DNA from: Paralichthys olivaceus
Lineage: Eukaryota; Chordata; Actinopteri; Pleuronectiformes; Paralichthyidae
Length of the DNA: 64,000 nucleotides
Assembly: GCF_024713975.1 (NCBI RefSeq)
Contig: NC_091099.1
Span: 4,459,501 to 4,523,500, forward strand
Direction of reading: 5' to 3'
The position numbers were made by a program, and so were the translations under genes. The notes beneath the pieces were generated by a model. That model was not told where the DNA came from. It did not search any database and saw only the letters and a list, made by a program, of their open reading frames with translations. How positions within the stretch are numbered: position 1 is the first letter of the stretch; every line of letters starts with the position of its first letter. Below are positions 26,050 through 38,045 of this stretch, piece after piece.

Positions 26050-26240
26050 TATCAGAATCAGAATCAGAATCGCTTTTATTGCCAGGTATGTGAACACACA
26101 CGAGGAATTTGACTCCGGGTTTTCTTTGTTCTCTTAGTAAAACAGTTTAAATAAAAACAACAAACAAACAGAGATGAACAAGGACAAAAGACAATAACAA
26201 AAGCTATGTACATGTACAAAAAAGCTAAGTATTGGCAAAT
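26050..26240 (-). mobile_element. LINE-like 3' end with (ATTCTG)n tail
   Basis: On the minus strand, GGAGTCAAATTCCTCGTGTG leads to GGCAATAAAAGCGATTCTGATTCTGATTC, written here in parts. This is the usual 3' end of a fish non-LTR retroelement, recognised from memory. The hexamer tail is three units long. The upstream part (to ~26240) is AC- and A-rich like the body of such copies. No reverse transcriptase coding remains, so the copy is heavily 5'-truncated. Confidence 0.55.
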
Positions 26241-27355
26241 ACTTAAAGCTTTTAGTATTGCTGTTCTCTTGTCTGGACAGGAATCTAAAGGATGCATGTG
26301 AGGTCTATATGAGCACGGCTGCAGGTTAAATGGTGAGAGTGTGAAACAATGATTAATTTTAGTTGCATAAGTTGCATGGGTAGGATAATCACTTCTGCAG
26401 AACAAGCCTGGGGGAAATAAAAAGCCATGGTGACAATACATAATAAATACTGTAAAAGATGCTGAATGAAGATTAAACCAGGGAGGAAGAGCCGTTATAT
26501 TCTCAAGCTCTATATGTTTTATTTCTCTAAACTCAAAGTGATGGTGAGCGACAGAGACAGTAGGGACCATGAGCGAACGACTAATGAATTTATCACAGCC
26601 AAATGTAGTTGTTTTAGTCAATCACCCCACGCTGCCATTAAACGTCCCTGTGATTAGTGAGGCGCTCACATTCAACCTAATTATCCAACGGCGTTGTCAA
26701 CCCTCCACTTTATTACCAACAGTTTGCTTCTTATACTGCAATTATGTTCTTTGCGATGGCAAAAAGCCATGATTAAAGAGGAAACACTTGCTTTGTGTGT
26801 GTGTCTGTGAGTGTGCACTTGTTTGTAAGTGTTTAGGCATCTGCGTGAATGGATGTTTGGATGAAAATTAACAATCTTGTTTTTCTTATGCCCACCTCAT
26901 TAGTTGCAGCTCCACTGTCCTACCCCCTCTCTCTCTCTGTGTGTGTGTGTGTGTGTGTGTGTGTTAAGAGGTTAAATGTATTTTCAGGCCTGGTTGAAAT
27001 GATTTTTTTTTCTCTGCAGATAAAGGAAACTATTGACCAGCCCAAAACTCACAAAATGAGCAATCCACCTTAATTCTACAGCATATTTAGCTGCTAATAG
27101 AGACGTTCAGGACTCGAAGGCTGCGGCTCCACAGAGAAGAAAAACTGGGTCAGATGACTGTGGTTGTGATTTCATGCTGTCGGTAGAAAGACGTGACTCT
27201 CTTGCTCTGCTGAAATCTATTCTAATGACATTTTGATAAAATGTCGTATTGTTATAATATATAATTGTAATTCCAGTGTATTATTTGGGCATTAGTAAAG
27301 TCCCCTGTGATGAGGTGAGGGGTTGTGGGAGTGAAAAAATATGGTTTTTTTTTAA
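26241..27355. other. Intergenic DNA with possible conserved non-coding patch
   Basis: No gene. The stretch 26570-26690 has ATTA/TAAT and CAATCA motifs and little repeat character, the kind of composition seen in developmental non-coding elements; this is only a guess. A (TG)n array lies at 26936-26965. Confidence 0.35.
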
Positions 27356-27370
27356 CCAGCAGGGGGCAGT
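27356..27370 (+). promoter_or_regulatory. Full CTCF-consensus motif
   Basis: CCAGCAGGGGGCAGT fits CCASYAGRKGGCRSY at all 15 positions. It stands between ldha and brsk2, immediately before a long (TG)n array, and is a good candidate for a domain boundary. Confidence 0.55.
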
Positions 27371-27380
27371 GGAGCTGCAG

Positions 27381-27381
<1 letters not shown>

Positions 27382-27465
<84 letters not shown>

Positions 27466-27472
27466 TGTGTGT
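27382..27472 (+). repeat. Long (TG)n microsatellite
   Basis: About 83 bases of uninterrupted GT/TG followed by one CTGTGTGT step, one of the longest pure dinucleotide arrays in the window. Potential Z-DNA former. The open frames on both strands across it (TH and CV repeats) are not genes. Confidence 0.97.
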
Positions 27473-30400
27473 ATTCCCTCATGGGCATGTTAGTGTACCA
27501 CCAGCACACTGTAGTGGCATTTTATAAATGAACACCAACTGACTGCTGATCACGGTGCATGAACATTCTGTATGGTGGAACATATGTGTGTGTGTTTGAG
27601 TGCGACTGTGATCCCACTAATTTGCATACAGAAGTGGTGAGGGCTCGAGTGTGCCACACTCCAAGGTCCTCCTGCAGACCCGGAGACGTGCACAAGTGTC
27701 CTCCAGCGTCTGGATAATTATGAGGCTTCATCTCCATGTACATTTGACTTTACGTCACATTTCTGCTCTGTGCATACAACAACCCAGCTTGTGTTCAGAG
27801 CTACGTCTCAGTTCAGAGTATGAATTTAATTACTGTTTCACTTTGGGATGCACTTTTTATTTCTTTGGGAATAGCTCGGCACACAAATACTTGCATTCAC
27901 TCACTGCTGCCTTCACAAGAACCTACATGTGAAGGATGGGAATGAGAGCCATGATATCTGTTACATGTTGACAGTAGCCTGTCACATGGATCCTATTGTT
28001 TCCCTTGGGTGTGCCTTTCTTGACACCCCACCTCTTTTGTGTGCGTTATGGGAGTGTGAGCTATCTATGTTCTGAGAAACAGCATCTCCTGAACATTATA
28101 TTAAACATAATATACCATCACTGATGCCTTTCTCATCTCTTTTTTAGTTTGCATGCTGCACTCAAGTCAAAACGCCAAAAAGGACTCTCATATTTGTCAG
28201 GCCAGAGGTCTGGCTGTACCGAAATCCACCTTCACTGCCCTTGTGTTCACTCCCTTGCTCTCTAGTTCTCTAAATGTTTGCAGATGAACACTAATAGTCT
28301 CCTCTGTATGTGGATGACACACTAATTAATCAAGCACACCATGCTGGCCAAACCAGAAACAGGCCAACAGCTTCCTGTCCGCAGCTAGCTGGCAGTAATC
28401 AGTTTGTTCAACCCTGAAGGGCTGTGAGTTCACATGTATGCGTTTGTGTGTGTGTGTGTGTTGCTGTTGTTCCTGGGTGGAAACACTGTCGTACTACAAG
28501 AGTGTGAATTTATGTGTGTGCCAGTGTGCGGTTGTGTGTGTGTGTGCACATATTTAGTGTAAGGTAGTGTTAACAGTCCCCCTGTTGAATGGGTCGGACT
28601 GTGGTACAAAGCTATTCATTATATGGTGCTATGGTGGATATATTATGCAGCCTGGGCTCCCTCTAATGTCCAGAGGTTATTGGACTCCAGCCACACATTA
28701 AATACGTTCTACTTTTTGATGAACTACTCCCTCTATCTCTCCCCACCTCTGTTTTGTTCCTCTGCCTCACCTCATCTTTCATCACATCTCTCTCAAAGCA
28801 AACAGATCTGATGAAAAATAAACTTTCCATTAAAGACATCTGGGTTGCGTACACTCTATCCAGTGACATGATTGAATTTCAAACATTACAGCATTGTTTG
28901 GTTTGATCAAGTTGTTTGGGAAAGAGAGTATTAATATGTAAATCCTGTGGAGTGTTACAGCCTGCGATTGCGGCAGATTGCTGTTTAGCTGGTGGTAAAT
29001 TTGTGTTATCTACAGTAACACAACACTTTGATGACTCTTGCCTCGCTGAATATTTGGAAAGCGAGACACCGTTTTGAATTTTGCTCGCCCTCTTGCAGCT
29101 TGGTGCGTCAGTGGGGTTGAATTCACACATTCACATGTTCACACAAGCTCAAACACAAACTAAGACGACTCCTCATTAATTTTTTTGCAGGCACCAGGGA
29201 GAGAGGGATGCAGACGGAGAAGAAGCAGGGGAAGGATTGATGGGACGCAGGGTGGCACGGGCAAGGTGATTAAAAACTGGAGCTACAGATGTTTCTGGAA
29301 CACTTCAAAGTGACGCTCCTGTCACTGCCAGAGCTGGGCATGATGCATTATTGAGATGGTGCCCACCTGGCAGCGCGCGCTGACATCACATGCCCGGTCC
29401 ACCTGGCACCGCGCGGTCACGTGGGCGACACTTGGGGTCACGCCTCCCTCCTGCTCTCACCCAGCTCCCAGCATGATGAAGGGCATCATGGGAAACGACA
29501 CACATGCTCAACACGGACCTCAAAGACGCCAAACTGGGGCATGTGCCGGTTTGTAAACTTCATGAATGGAAAGTGAGCAGAGAGGAAATGTTCTCATGAA
29601 GGATCGCAATGCATTTCCTTTATTACTTTGCTATACTGAGCTGCTATGTGTAAATATTTCTCTCCTACGTACAGGATTTATGCCTTAAATAGAATTTCAC
29701 TTCCACACTCTGCTTGTAAGTGCCTCTTTAAATTTACAACACGGCACATTTGTGTAATCTTTAAGCAATATTGTGTTTTGTCTTATGCGCCAAGGGAAGA
29801 TGAATGGAAACTAGATGATGCACTAAAGCAAATTAATTTCTTATGAAATAAATTATTGAAATGCAATGACGATAATTGTGTAGTGTGTGTATTATTGGAC
29901 ATATTAACATAAAAGCTGAGATGTTTTTGGCTTTGGTGCAGCTCACGGCGTGATGCAATTCTTTCTGCTTAATATTTCAGCAGCCCCCACTTTAAACTTA
30001 CAAGGAATATTTAGAGGTCACAAAGTGTGTTTGTGAGCGTGCACGAACAAGTGTGTGTGTTTCTCCCGCATGTGTCCCCTGACACCTGTACTCTCTAAGG
30101 GTGTGAGGAACAGACAGAGGCCAGAGCCACAGTCACAGGTCTCAGACCAGTGGGGTGTGAAATGAATCAGAAGGCCAACACACTCTCCCCTTGCTACACA
30201 CACACACACACACACACACCATCACTGTATTGTGTGTGTGTGTTGGAGAGAGGTAAGATGGGAGAGTACTGAAAAAGGACGAAGTAAAAAAGAAATAAGA
30301 GCGGGCAGAGACAATAATCGCCAACACTGTGGTTCCTGACCGCAATAACAGCCCCTCAGTAAATAAATTCAGTATAAATATTTATGAACGCTGGAACACT

Positions 30401-31240
30401 TTCTGGTGAGAGATGGTATTCGGCGTAATGGTGGTTTAGCTTCAATGGCTCAGTTTATGCATGGACTTTCACACTGGAAGGCTGTTTTCACAGGGAGAAA
30501 GTTTCTCTGTGTTCACTTTAAATCTGAGTTTAACGCACAAGACGAGTTGCTGATATCACAAGTCTGGAAGCCAATCACGGTCCAGTATGCAGCTGGCCAA
30601 GCAGAGCAGACCAGGGGTGCGTTCAAATAATCTCCTCTCCAAACCACGATTCCTCGACCCCGATGGAATATGTCAAGAGGTCAAGGAAAGATTTGAAGCC
30701 ATAAGGAGTGAGGAGAAGGAAACCCACAGTGCAGAATTATTTTTTTGTGAGCATCCCATAATCAGGAGCTCAGATAAATGTTTGTGGATCCTGTCACAAG
30801 AATAAAACAGTCGTTCATTTTATCGTATACATATGTGGCTGTGTCCAGGTGCAACTATGATGCTGGGTCACTTTACACATTGTGGAAAGACTTTTTCTCA
30901 TATACTCCGGTGTTTCCAACGAACACATCAGTAAAAATCACAGTATTTACAACATTTACTGGAAGAAGCAGTTTGTAACATTTGTACATATGATATGAAA
31001 ATATCTGATAGAGATGACAAATGAACTGAGGAGTTATTGTCAGTAAAACCTTAATTAAAAAATAACGCGCCTGACTGTGAGCCTAATATGTCTCCATTCA
31101 TTCCAATGACTGTATATATATGTATATTTGTTATTTGTCTTGTTTATTCTCTGTAATCTGCACATTTGCTTCTACTACAACAAACTAAACTCTCTCTTGG
31201 GAATAATAAAGACAACAAAGATGTAAAGTGTTAAACTCAC
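27473..31240. other. Intergenic DNA upstream of brsk2
   Basis: No gene recognised. It holds short TG arrays (28446, 28530), a GC-rich patch with E-boxes at 29360-29470, a (CA)n array at 30199-30220 and otherwise AT-rich sequence. The short frames show no splice structure or family resemblance. Confidence 0.5.
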
Positions 31241-31679
31241 AATCACAACCTGCAACAAGGCTGCACGAAGGGGCTGTCCGGCCCTCTGATTGGCTGTATC
31301 CGCTGTCCATCACCCCCTCTCTCTCCCTCCCTCTCCTCCCCCCTCTCCCCCTGACGGCTCGGCAGCACCTCCCACAGACGCACAGCGGCGGCGCAGCTTC
31401 CACCGACAATGATATTCCAGGCACTTGCGGCTCGTCTGCAGCGGTAGGAGCGAAGGAGGCGAGAAAAAGAGAGAGGAGCTTCACCTCCTCGAGCTGCGAG
31501 TGAGGCAGGGACGCAAAAAAAAAAAAGAAAGAAGAAGAGAGACACAGAGAGAGGTGAAAGAGAAGAAGGCTGTGGAGTAACAACCAAGAAAGACAAGAAA
31601 AGAGAGAGAAGACGGCAGCGGCTCGGAGGAGGAGTGTTTAATTGTCTGCGCTAAAGTGTTTTTTACGCACACATTCGAC
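31241..31679 (+). promoter_or_regulatory. brsk2: brsk2 promoter and 5' UTR region
   Basis: A GC-rich stretch with CpGs (31340-31460) and GA-rich sequence (31455-31640) precedes the start codon at 31680. It includes an A12 run at about 31515-31526. A 12-codon upstream frame, 31409-31447, begins ATG-ATA-TTC and ends TAG; it would lie in the leader if transcription starts before 31409. The transcription start is not defined by sequence. Minus-strand frames here are composition artefacts. Confidence 0.5.
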
Positions 31680-31773
31680 ATGTCATCGTCCGGCAAAGAC
31701 AACAGCGGTGCCCAACACGCCAATTACGTGGGACCTTACCGTTTGGAGAAGACGCTGGGGAAGGGACAGACAG
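31680..31773 (+). CDS. brsk2: BRSK2-type serine/threonine kinase, first coding exon (partial)
   Basis: The exon encodes [10 protein letters not shown], then [20 protein letters not shown], then T and the first base of the next codon, before a GTGAGT donor at 31774. It matches the N-terminus of BRSK/SAD kinases. [13 protein letters not shown] is the first beta strand and glycine-rich ATP loop (GxGxxG, its last Gly completed by the next exon). The short lead of about 13 residues before [10 protein letters not shown] fits BRSK2 rather than BRSK1, which has a His/Pro-rich insert there. BRSK2 is an AMPK-related, LKB1-activated kinase acting in neuronal polarity and synaptic vesicle clustering. The rest of the kinase, UBA and KA1-like regions lie beyond the window. 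G precedes the ATG at -3. Teleosts have two co-orthologues; I cannot say which this is. Confidence 0.88.
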
Positions 31774-32476
31774 GTGAGTTGGGACAGATCCCCGCATGCA
31801 CCTTTTTTTTTATTTTAAATTTGAATTGCATGGTTTGTGTTTGCGGGGAGCCAGTTGTGTCTTGTTGGGTGTCTGCAGGTGATGGATTAAACTCACCCGC
31901 CATGTCACCAGCACCTGTCCACGGATTGGTTTTTTTTGGGAGGGTTGCTTTGAGGAGTGGAAGGATTTAGGTGATGTTGGCTGTGCGTCGGCGTTTGAAT
32001 GTGTGTGTGTGTGCGTGTGTGTTTGCGGGAGCGGAGCAGCGTGGAAACCGTCCGGCAACACAAACGATGACAGTGTGATGTCCTGTAAAAATGAACTTTC
32101 TTTTAGTGCCCTGGCTGCCTGGCTTTGTGCGTGTGCTTGTGCGTAAATGTGTGCGTCCTGTGATTGGAGCACAACGCCGTTAATCCCGATTTGCCTGATA
32201 CATTGATCTATTCTTAGTCCGCAGGCAGGCAGGCAGGCAGGGAAGGGAGCAGGCAGGCAGGCGTTTTCTCCTATAGGCTCTGGCTGCAATACGTGGGTTT
32301 CCTCCAATATAGAGTAGAGGGTCCCACCTTGACAGATTACACCAGGAGCAGGGGAGTAGGAGCCTCACTGATCTATATTCATGCACCCCAGGGGGAGGCA
32401 ATTGCTGGGCTTCCTTGAGCAAGAAGCACATGCTTCATCTCAGCACAAGCAGCAGTGACACTGCAGTTTGTTAAAG

Positions 32477-32505
32477 TTAATCATGAATGTGCCATTCATG
32501 ATTAA
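32477..32505. repeat. Perfect 13-bp inverted repeat with 3-base loop
   Basis: TTAATCATGAATG (32477-32489), loop TGC, then CATTCATGATTAA (32493-32505), an exact reverse complement. It contains TAAT/ATTA cores and ATGAAT/ATTCAT half-sites of the kind bound by homeodomain or POU factors. It lies about 0.7 kb into brsk2 intron 1. Confidence 0.9.
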
Positions 32506-33950
32506 AAAGGTGTCGTTCAGTCCATCATATTTAAATACAATAGTAAGTGATGCATGCATGTATGTTGGCTTGTTTGTGCAGGAGCAGCCCGTGCACTGTT
32601 GTCAGCATTGTACAGTGAGAATCCTCTGCGGTCAAGTACATGCAGCCAGTGTGAGCCATGTGAGAGAGGCAGGCACAGCCCAGTGTGTAGGCAGAGATGG
32701 CAGGAGAGATGCTTTGTAAGCCCACCGCCCTTTCAGAGAGAGAAAAAGAGACTTTTCCTCTTCTCTTCCTGCACGTCTGTGGAGATTTTCCTCCCATCTG
32801 CTGTCGAAAACGGCTACAAATGGCGTAACTTCCCCATATACCTGCTCCAGCTGGTCATGCCGAGCAGCCGTGTGTTCGTGTAAATGTTTGTGCACATGCT
32901 TTCTGGAAATAGCCTCCCAGGTCACTTCATTCACTGGTCATTAACAAGAGTCTTGATCTTTACAGGACATTTTGAAGTGGGTTTCCCACCAGAAATCAAA
33001 TTCCAGAACATGTTCCATCCATGGGCATTGAGTTCAGTGTCCCTTGTCTGCAGTGTGATGACAGTAGGGTGACCTCACATTGAGAATTCATGCTGAAAGC
33101 TTTGTTGCCTTTGTTTTTTTTTGTTGTTGAGCAGATTAACAAAAATGTAGTATTTATTTAGCCAGACTCCCTTTCTCCTACAGCTCATATTTAATCGTTT
33201 GTGTTTACAGGAGGATCTTTCGCTCACAGCCAGACTTTCAGATGGCTCTCAGGAGTGTCTAATGGTTGTTTATGGTGGTGTAGAGCTGGCAGTATAGTCT
33301 GCTGGGTACAGACGTTTAATGACGTGGTGTCGCTGAGCTCATCCGTGGCTCAGGATGTATTTATCTGAGTGTTGAGGCATTTTTCTTGCTACCCTGAGAT
33401 GTCAGACACACGGAGGAAAGCTACGAGTCCACGTGGCTCATAACTTGTGTCCTTGGCCCTCACCTGCCAGGTAATTTAATCAGGAGAATTTTAACTGAGT
33501 TACAGGAAGATGGAAGATCATAATTAAATACCACATTCATTTGGGCCTGGTTCTTAAATTACATTTTCATGTTTCAAATGTGCAGCGACGGCAGTGCATG
33601 CGTGTTGAGTACTGGTTACTGGCGTCTGTGTAGCTGACTCATGCCAAACCTATTCAGATTAATGACAGTGCATAATATCCCATTTGCCCATTAACCATTC
33701 GTTAATCTGTCAGATCTCAGTCCCAGGAAGGGGGTTGGTTTGGCAACTACCCTGAGTGCCCAATGGTCCCGTCACAGTCGAGAGTGGCAGCCGGGCTCGT
33801 CCAGTGGGCTAAGTCCCGCGTGTTCTTTCCCAGGCTGTGGTTGGCCGGTATTATTAGATGGGAGAAAGCGGAAGGCCTCTGGTTGATCTGGCTGCCCTGT
33901 TCAGTAGAGTGGTGCTGTTCCATGTTCATTAAGTGATTAGGCCTTTTCCT

Positions 33951-33951
<1 letters not shown>

Positions 33952-33988
<37 letters not shown>
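33952..33988 (+). repeat. (CA)n microsatellite
   Basis: About 37 bases of uninterrupted CA. Confidence 0.93.
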
Positions 33989-33990
<2 letters not shown>

Positions 33991-34234
33991 GCCGCCACAG
34001 TGGTTCTGGTTTGGCTTCCTGATTTAATCCCCTACACAGCCAAAGTCCCCTCGGCTCTCACTCACGCACTCACGTGGCCCAAAGGTAGGATGGGCTGGCC
34101 CACACCAGCTTAGCAACTTAGCACCTCCAAGCTATGGTTCAAGTAGAGTTGCACAGGCCGCATGGGACAGGCCACAGTTTTCCTAGAACCACCACACGTG
34201 CATAGTTTAAAAAGAAGGTTGTAGCACATTATCA

Positions 34235-34590
34235 CTTCCCCAAAGGAGGCTATGTCTTCATGTGAATTTCTATCTTTTAGATAGCAGTTCGCAAAAATGA
34301 CTCACCCGATTTCCATGAAATTTCATGGGGATGTGGGGGACCACCCATGGAAGAGCCCATTCAATTTTGGTGCAGATCCAGTGAATATTTTCCCCTTTCT
34401 CTAACATGAGGTGATGAGGGTGTTTGTTAAAAGTCATTTCTCAGAGAATAATTCATGGATCTTGATGGAAAAAAATCAGGCAGGTTTAACGAGCCTGATA
34501 TGTTCAGTCAGGATCTGAATTGAAATGTGGTTCCATCAGAGGACTGTTGGGCCTTGGCGGAGGTATACATTCTGAGTGCTATTCCAGTTA
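34235..34590 (+). mobile_element. Non-autonomous fish dispersed repeat
   Basis: Runs from CCCCAAAGGAGGCTATGTC through GATTTCCATGAAATTTCATGG and TTTTGGTGCAGATCCAG to GGGCCTTGGCGGAGGTATAC and GAGTGCTATTCCAGTT. This layout is a common teleost repeat recognised from memory. Its right end recurs at 12650-12697. No coding capacity. It lies inside brsk2 intron 1 in plus orientation. Confidence 0.6.
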
Positions 34591-37500
34591 AATGTATTAC
34601 TCTTACTCCAAATACAAGAGTGTAGTGTATTCTATGTACAGTATATTATGGACTTGCCTGTCAGTCTTCGACACCCCCATATTTCTCTCCACTTGCTTTC
34701 CTTCAGCTTTATTGCTTTCTCTCTGGTTTCTTCAGACTATGTGAGCAATCCCGTCTTTGTCAGCTGTGCATTGGGGCTTGATGGGGTCTATAGATATGGA
34801 GTGTCGGCATGGCTGGCTACTGATTGCGGCCGAAGCCACAGAAGCATGGCGGCCATTTACCAAGCCAAAGACAGTTATTGTGCTTAGGTGCGTGGCGGAA
34901 CCTGGCCGGGGCACCTGAGTCTCAGCATTTTCCTCGTACCTCTTGCACTGTCATTTTAAAAATGATCAATCAGCACCTTTTCCTATCAAACACTGAGTTG
35001 CGCTGCCTGTTGGGTTGTATAATGTTCTGTATTTGCTTCCGTTCAATGTTACGATGCTACAGTAAGTGAGGTAACATTTGTCTCTATCAGCACCAGGGTT
35101 TGTAGGTAGAATCAAACTCTTTGAGTTTCAGAATCTCGAAGCTTTGTTTGACAAAGCTGAATATTGTGGATTTGTGTTTTCACCAGCGCACCGACTTAAG
35201 ACGGGCTGAATCGCTACTCTGTTCCACTAATGCTTCGGAAAACACTTTCATGCTTCGCCTTTACTTTGTTCCTGTAGGCTGTTTATTAGTGGAATAGAGG
35301 CCTATTGTCTGGAAGAGATTGACTGCTAATCCACTGTAAGTCGCTGTTTTTTTGCGAGACTTGGATATTGACAAGCGACCAGTTGGAGGCTGATGTGTTG
35401 GCTCCTTGATTCTTTGATTGATGTTAAGAGTGAAATCATCTGTGCTTCAGGGGCTTTATATTGACCGTTCATCTGACAAAAAGCTGCCTGTGATTTCACG
35501 TCTTTGCTCGCTCTTTCTCTATTTAGTTCTCCTTCTTTCCGTCTATCTGCTGGAGAGTTCTTGTTCTCATGCTCCCCAGGCTTACAGGGCATTTCAGCCA
35601 GAATCTCGCTATTCTCTGTGTTTCCATGTCAGCGAAGGGCTGGCCAGATTGTAACTCTCAGCGTGTGTTCCTCTGATGCAACATGAGGTTGTGTTGGTTT
35701 CCGTGTTTTAGGGAGTGAAAGAAAAGCTCTCATTTTGTTTTTATTTTCATTTACACATGCGCAAATTATCTCCACCGGTGTCTGGTAAATTGTACGTTAA
35801 CGTAAAACCATTAATTTGATGTTGATTGATAGCTGGTGTGCTGGGGACGGTTGATTCGGATCAATGGGCACTCCCAAAGATTTCCTGTCTGGTGGAGGAG
35901 ATCCATACTGTTTCACAGCACATGATATTCCTGATGATGACAAGTGAAGAAGGAATGCTCAGTCGATGCTGTCAATGAAAAACCACTTGGCAAATCCTTA
36001 GAAACTAAATGAGTGTGTGTGTTTGTGTGAATGGACCAGGTGCTCAAACTCTGGGTGACCCATAGTCTGTGTCCTATTAACATAATCTTGAAACTAGCGT
36101 CGAGCTCAAACACAGGTGTCCATCTCCCATGTTGCCAGCTTCGACCTAAAATTGTTGAGTTATTGATGGAAATAAATGAACGGGTTACGGCGATCGACCC
36201 CGGGTTGAAATGGGCCCTTTCAGACATTCAGGTCGGAGGAACGTCGTTGCTCCCAGCTGTGCAACAGCCCTGTGTCAGCGGGCTGGAGGAGAGCTGGAGA
36301 GCAGGAAGCCAAGGCTTGCATGGTCTCAGCTGTTGGACTGTGGCAAACGCCCAAGCCCCTCTCCCTCAGCCCTGACATGTGTCCTAAATGATGGGAGGCT
36401 GGTGTGCAAGTGTGTCTGTGTGTCAGCTGATAAGTAATGTTGTCTAGTTGGGTGCTTGTGTGGATGTATGCTTTCCCAAATGTGTGTTTAGGCTCAGGCT
36501 ACATCCATATTACCACTTTGAGAATGAAAGAAATAATTGTCCGCATGAGAGTTTTGGCTAAGTATCATTTTTATTCCCCGTCCTTATTAAGGAACTTGAA
36601 AATGCAAGTGAATGCTCTCGCACACTCGGCATGTGCCTTCGTAAACATGAAGACATGGATGTGCTGCTGTACAAAGCAGATATGTGGTTGTTAGTTTCAG
36701 GCAAACATTCAGTGTCTTCGTCATCATTTCTAGACATCGGCCTTTCTGCCCGTCCAGACTCAAATGCTGCACCAGAGTTTTCTAACTTGTGTAGCAGAGT
36801 TGATGCACTTTCAAATGAAAACCTTTTAGTGTCGATGTAGCCTCTGTTCCATCAGCGGCAATTTCTTGGCCTGAAACTTTTCCAAACGGAACCAAGACTT
36901 GGCCTCTAGTCTTTCCACTTGTCTGTGACTTTGGCTGATGATGATGGTCTCTGTCATTCACTGCACTTTTCCTCTGATCCACCTCGCTCTATCTCCCTCC
37001 CTCCTCCGTCCCCCTTCCGTCCCCCTTCCCCTGGCCGAGTCAAGATTCATACGGGGACTCAGCCATGTGGTAAATCAGACAAGACCTCGGTGGAATTGCA
37101 TCGATTGGGAGAAATGTATGTAGCCAATGATTTTCAGAGATTAATGATGAGGAAAGAGGTGGAGAACTGGAGAGTGGGGAGGAGAGAGACGGATGAAGTC
37201 AAGGAGAAGAAGGAGGAGCAGAGGAAGAAGGAAAAAAGAAAAAGCCTTGAACTGAGACGGCATGAAGTGGTCGTGAATGTTCGGACTGCGGTGGAGGTTA
37301 TTAATTAAGGCAAAGTATTGATCACTCTCTTCATTATACTTCTCCTCCTCCCTGGTTTTTATCTCTCTATTGCTGACCCCAAGAGGAGGAGAGGGTTCAA
37401 TCTTTAGATGGAAGGTCAGTGAATCAGCGAACGGCTGCTGGAACTGTCTCTGTGGGCAATCATGAATGAGTGTGTCTATTTATGTGTGTGTTGTTTTGGG

Positions 37501-38005
37501 ACAGGCCCCATTACATCCTATTTGGGTTTTATCCGAACTCGGCGCATCCACTGTCACTGTTTCTCTGCCACGTTATAGAGGGTGGAGAATCAGGTTAGAG
37601 CATTATGGTCCATTTTCTCTCAGTTATACCAAGAGTACACACACATCCATGCACATACAAACAAGGTTTCACCCCCTCACTCTGTCCGTGTCTTCCTGTG
37701 TCTCTCTGAGGTCGCCGGCCCCGCTCGGCTGCAGGGTGTCACGTAATGTGTTATCGCCTCGTGCCATTGAGAATTTCACGGCGCTAGTTTTCCCCGTGGA
37801 GAGAGAAACTCCGAAACACACCATTTCTCTTCTCACCGGTGCATCAAATTGTTACACTTATATACGACTCCACACTGTTTTCTTCAATAAAAAAATATGT
37901 GTGGTGTGTTTTTTGTTTTTTTTTGCCTCTAGACATCTCTGTAACCACCAGCCCGAGTCCCTGTGCACTTTTGATGCTGCTCCTCAGTCATTTAGTCAGT
38001 CGCAA

Positions 38006-38009
<4 letters not shown>

Positions 38010-38041
<32 letters not shown>
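38010..38041 (+). repeat. (CT)n microsatellite
   Basis: About 32 bases of uninterrupted TC/CT, followed by further CT-rich sequence. Confidence 0.93.

Positions 38042-38045
<4 letters not shown>

Larger units (their letters stand above)
31774..38000 (+). other. brsk2: brsk2 intron 1, first part
   Basis: No second exon with the expected VKLGVHC and VAIKIVNRE coding was found. Notable items are AGGC repeats at 32221-32260, a perfect 13-bp inverted repeat at 32477-32505, a (CA)n array at 33952-33988, a dispersed repeat at 34235-34590 and a pyrimidine-rich patch at 36980-37030. The frame at 36919-37308 has a Lys/Glu-rich end arising from AAG/GAG-rich sequence and no family match. Confidence 0.6.

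Noticed and set aside
26076..26621. 181-codon minus-strand frame
   Set aside because: Its end overlaps the retroelement tail at 26050-26240 and the rest shows no recognisable domain or conserved splice signals.
31680..31773. Assigning the kinase exon to BRSK1
   Set aside because: BRSK1 has a longer His/Pro-rich lead before the QHAxYVGPYR block; the short lead here and the 11p15-type neighbours favour BRSK2.
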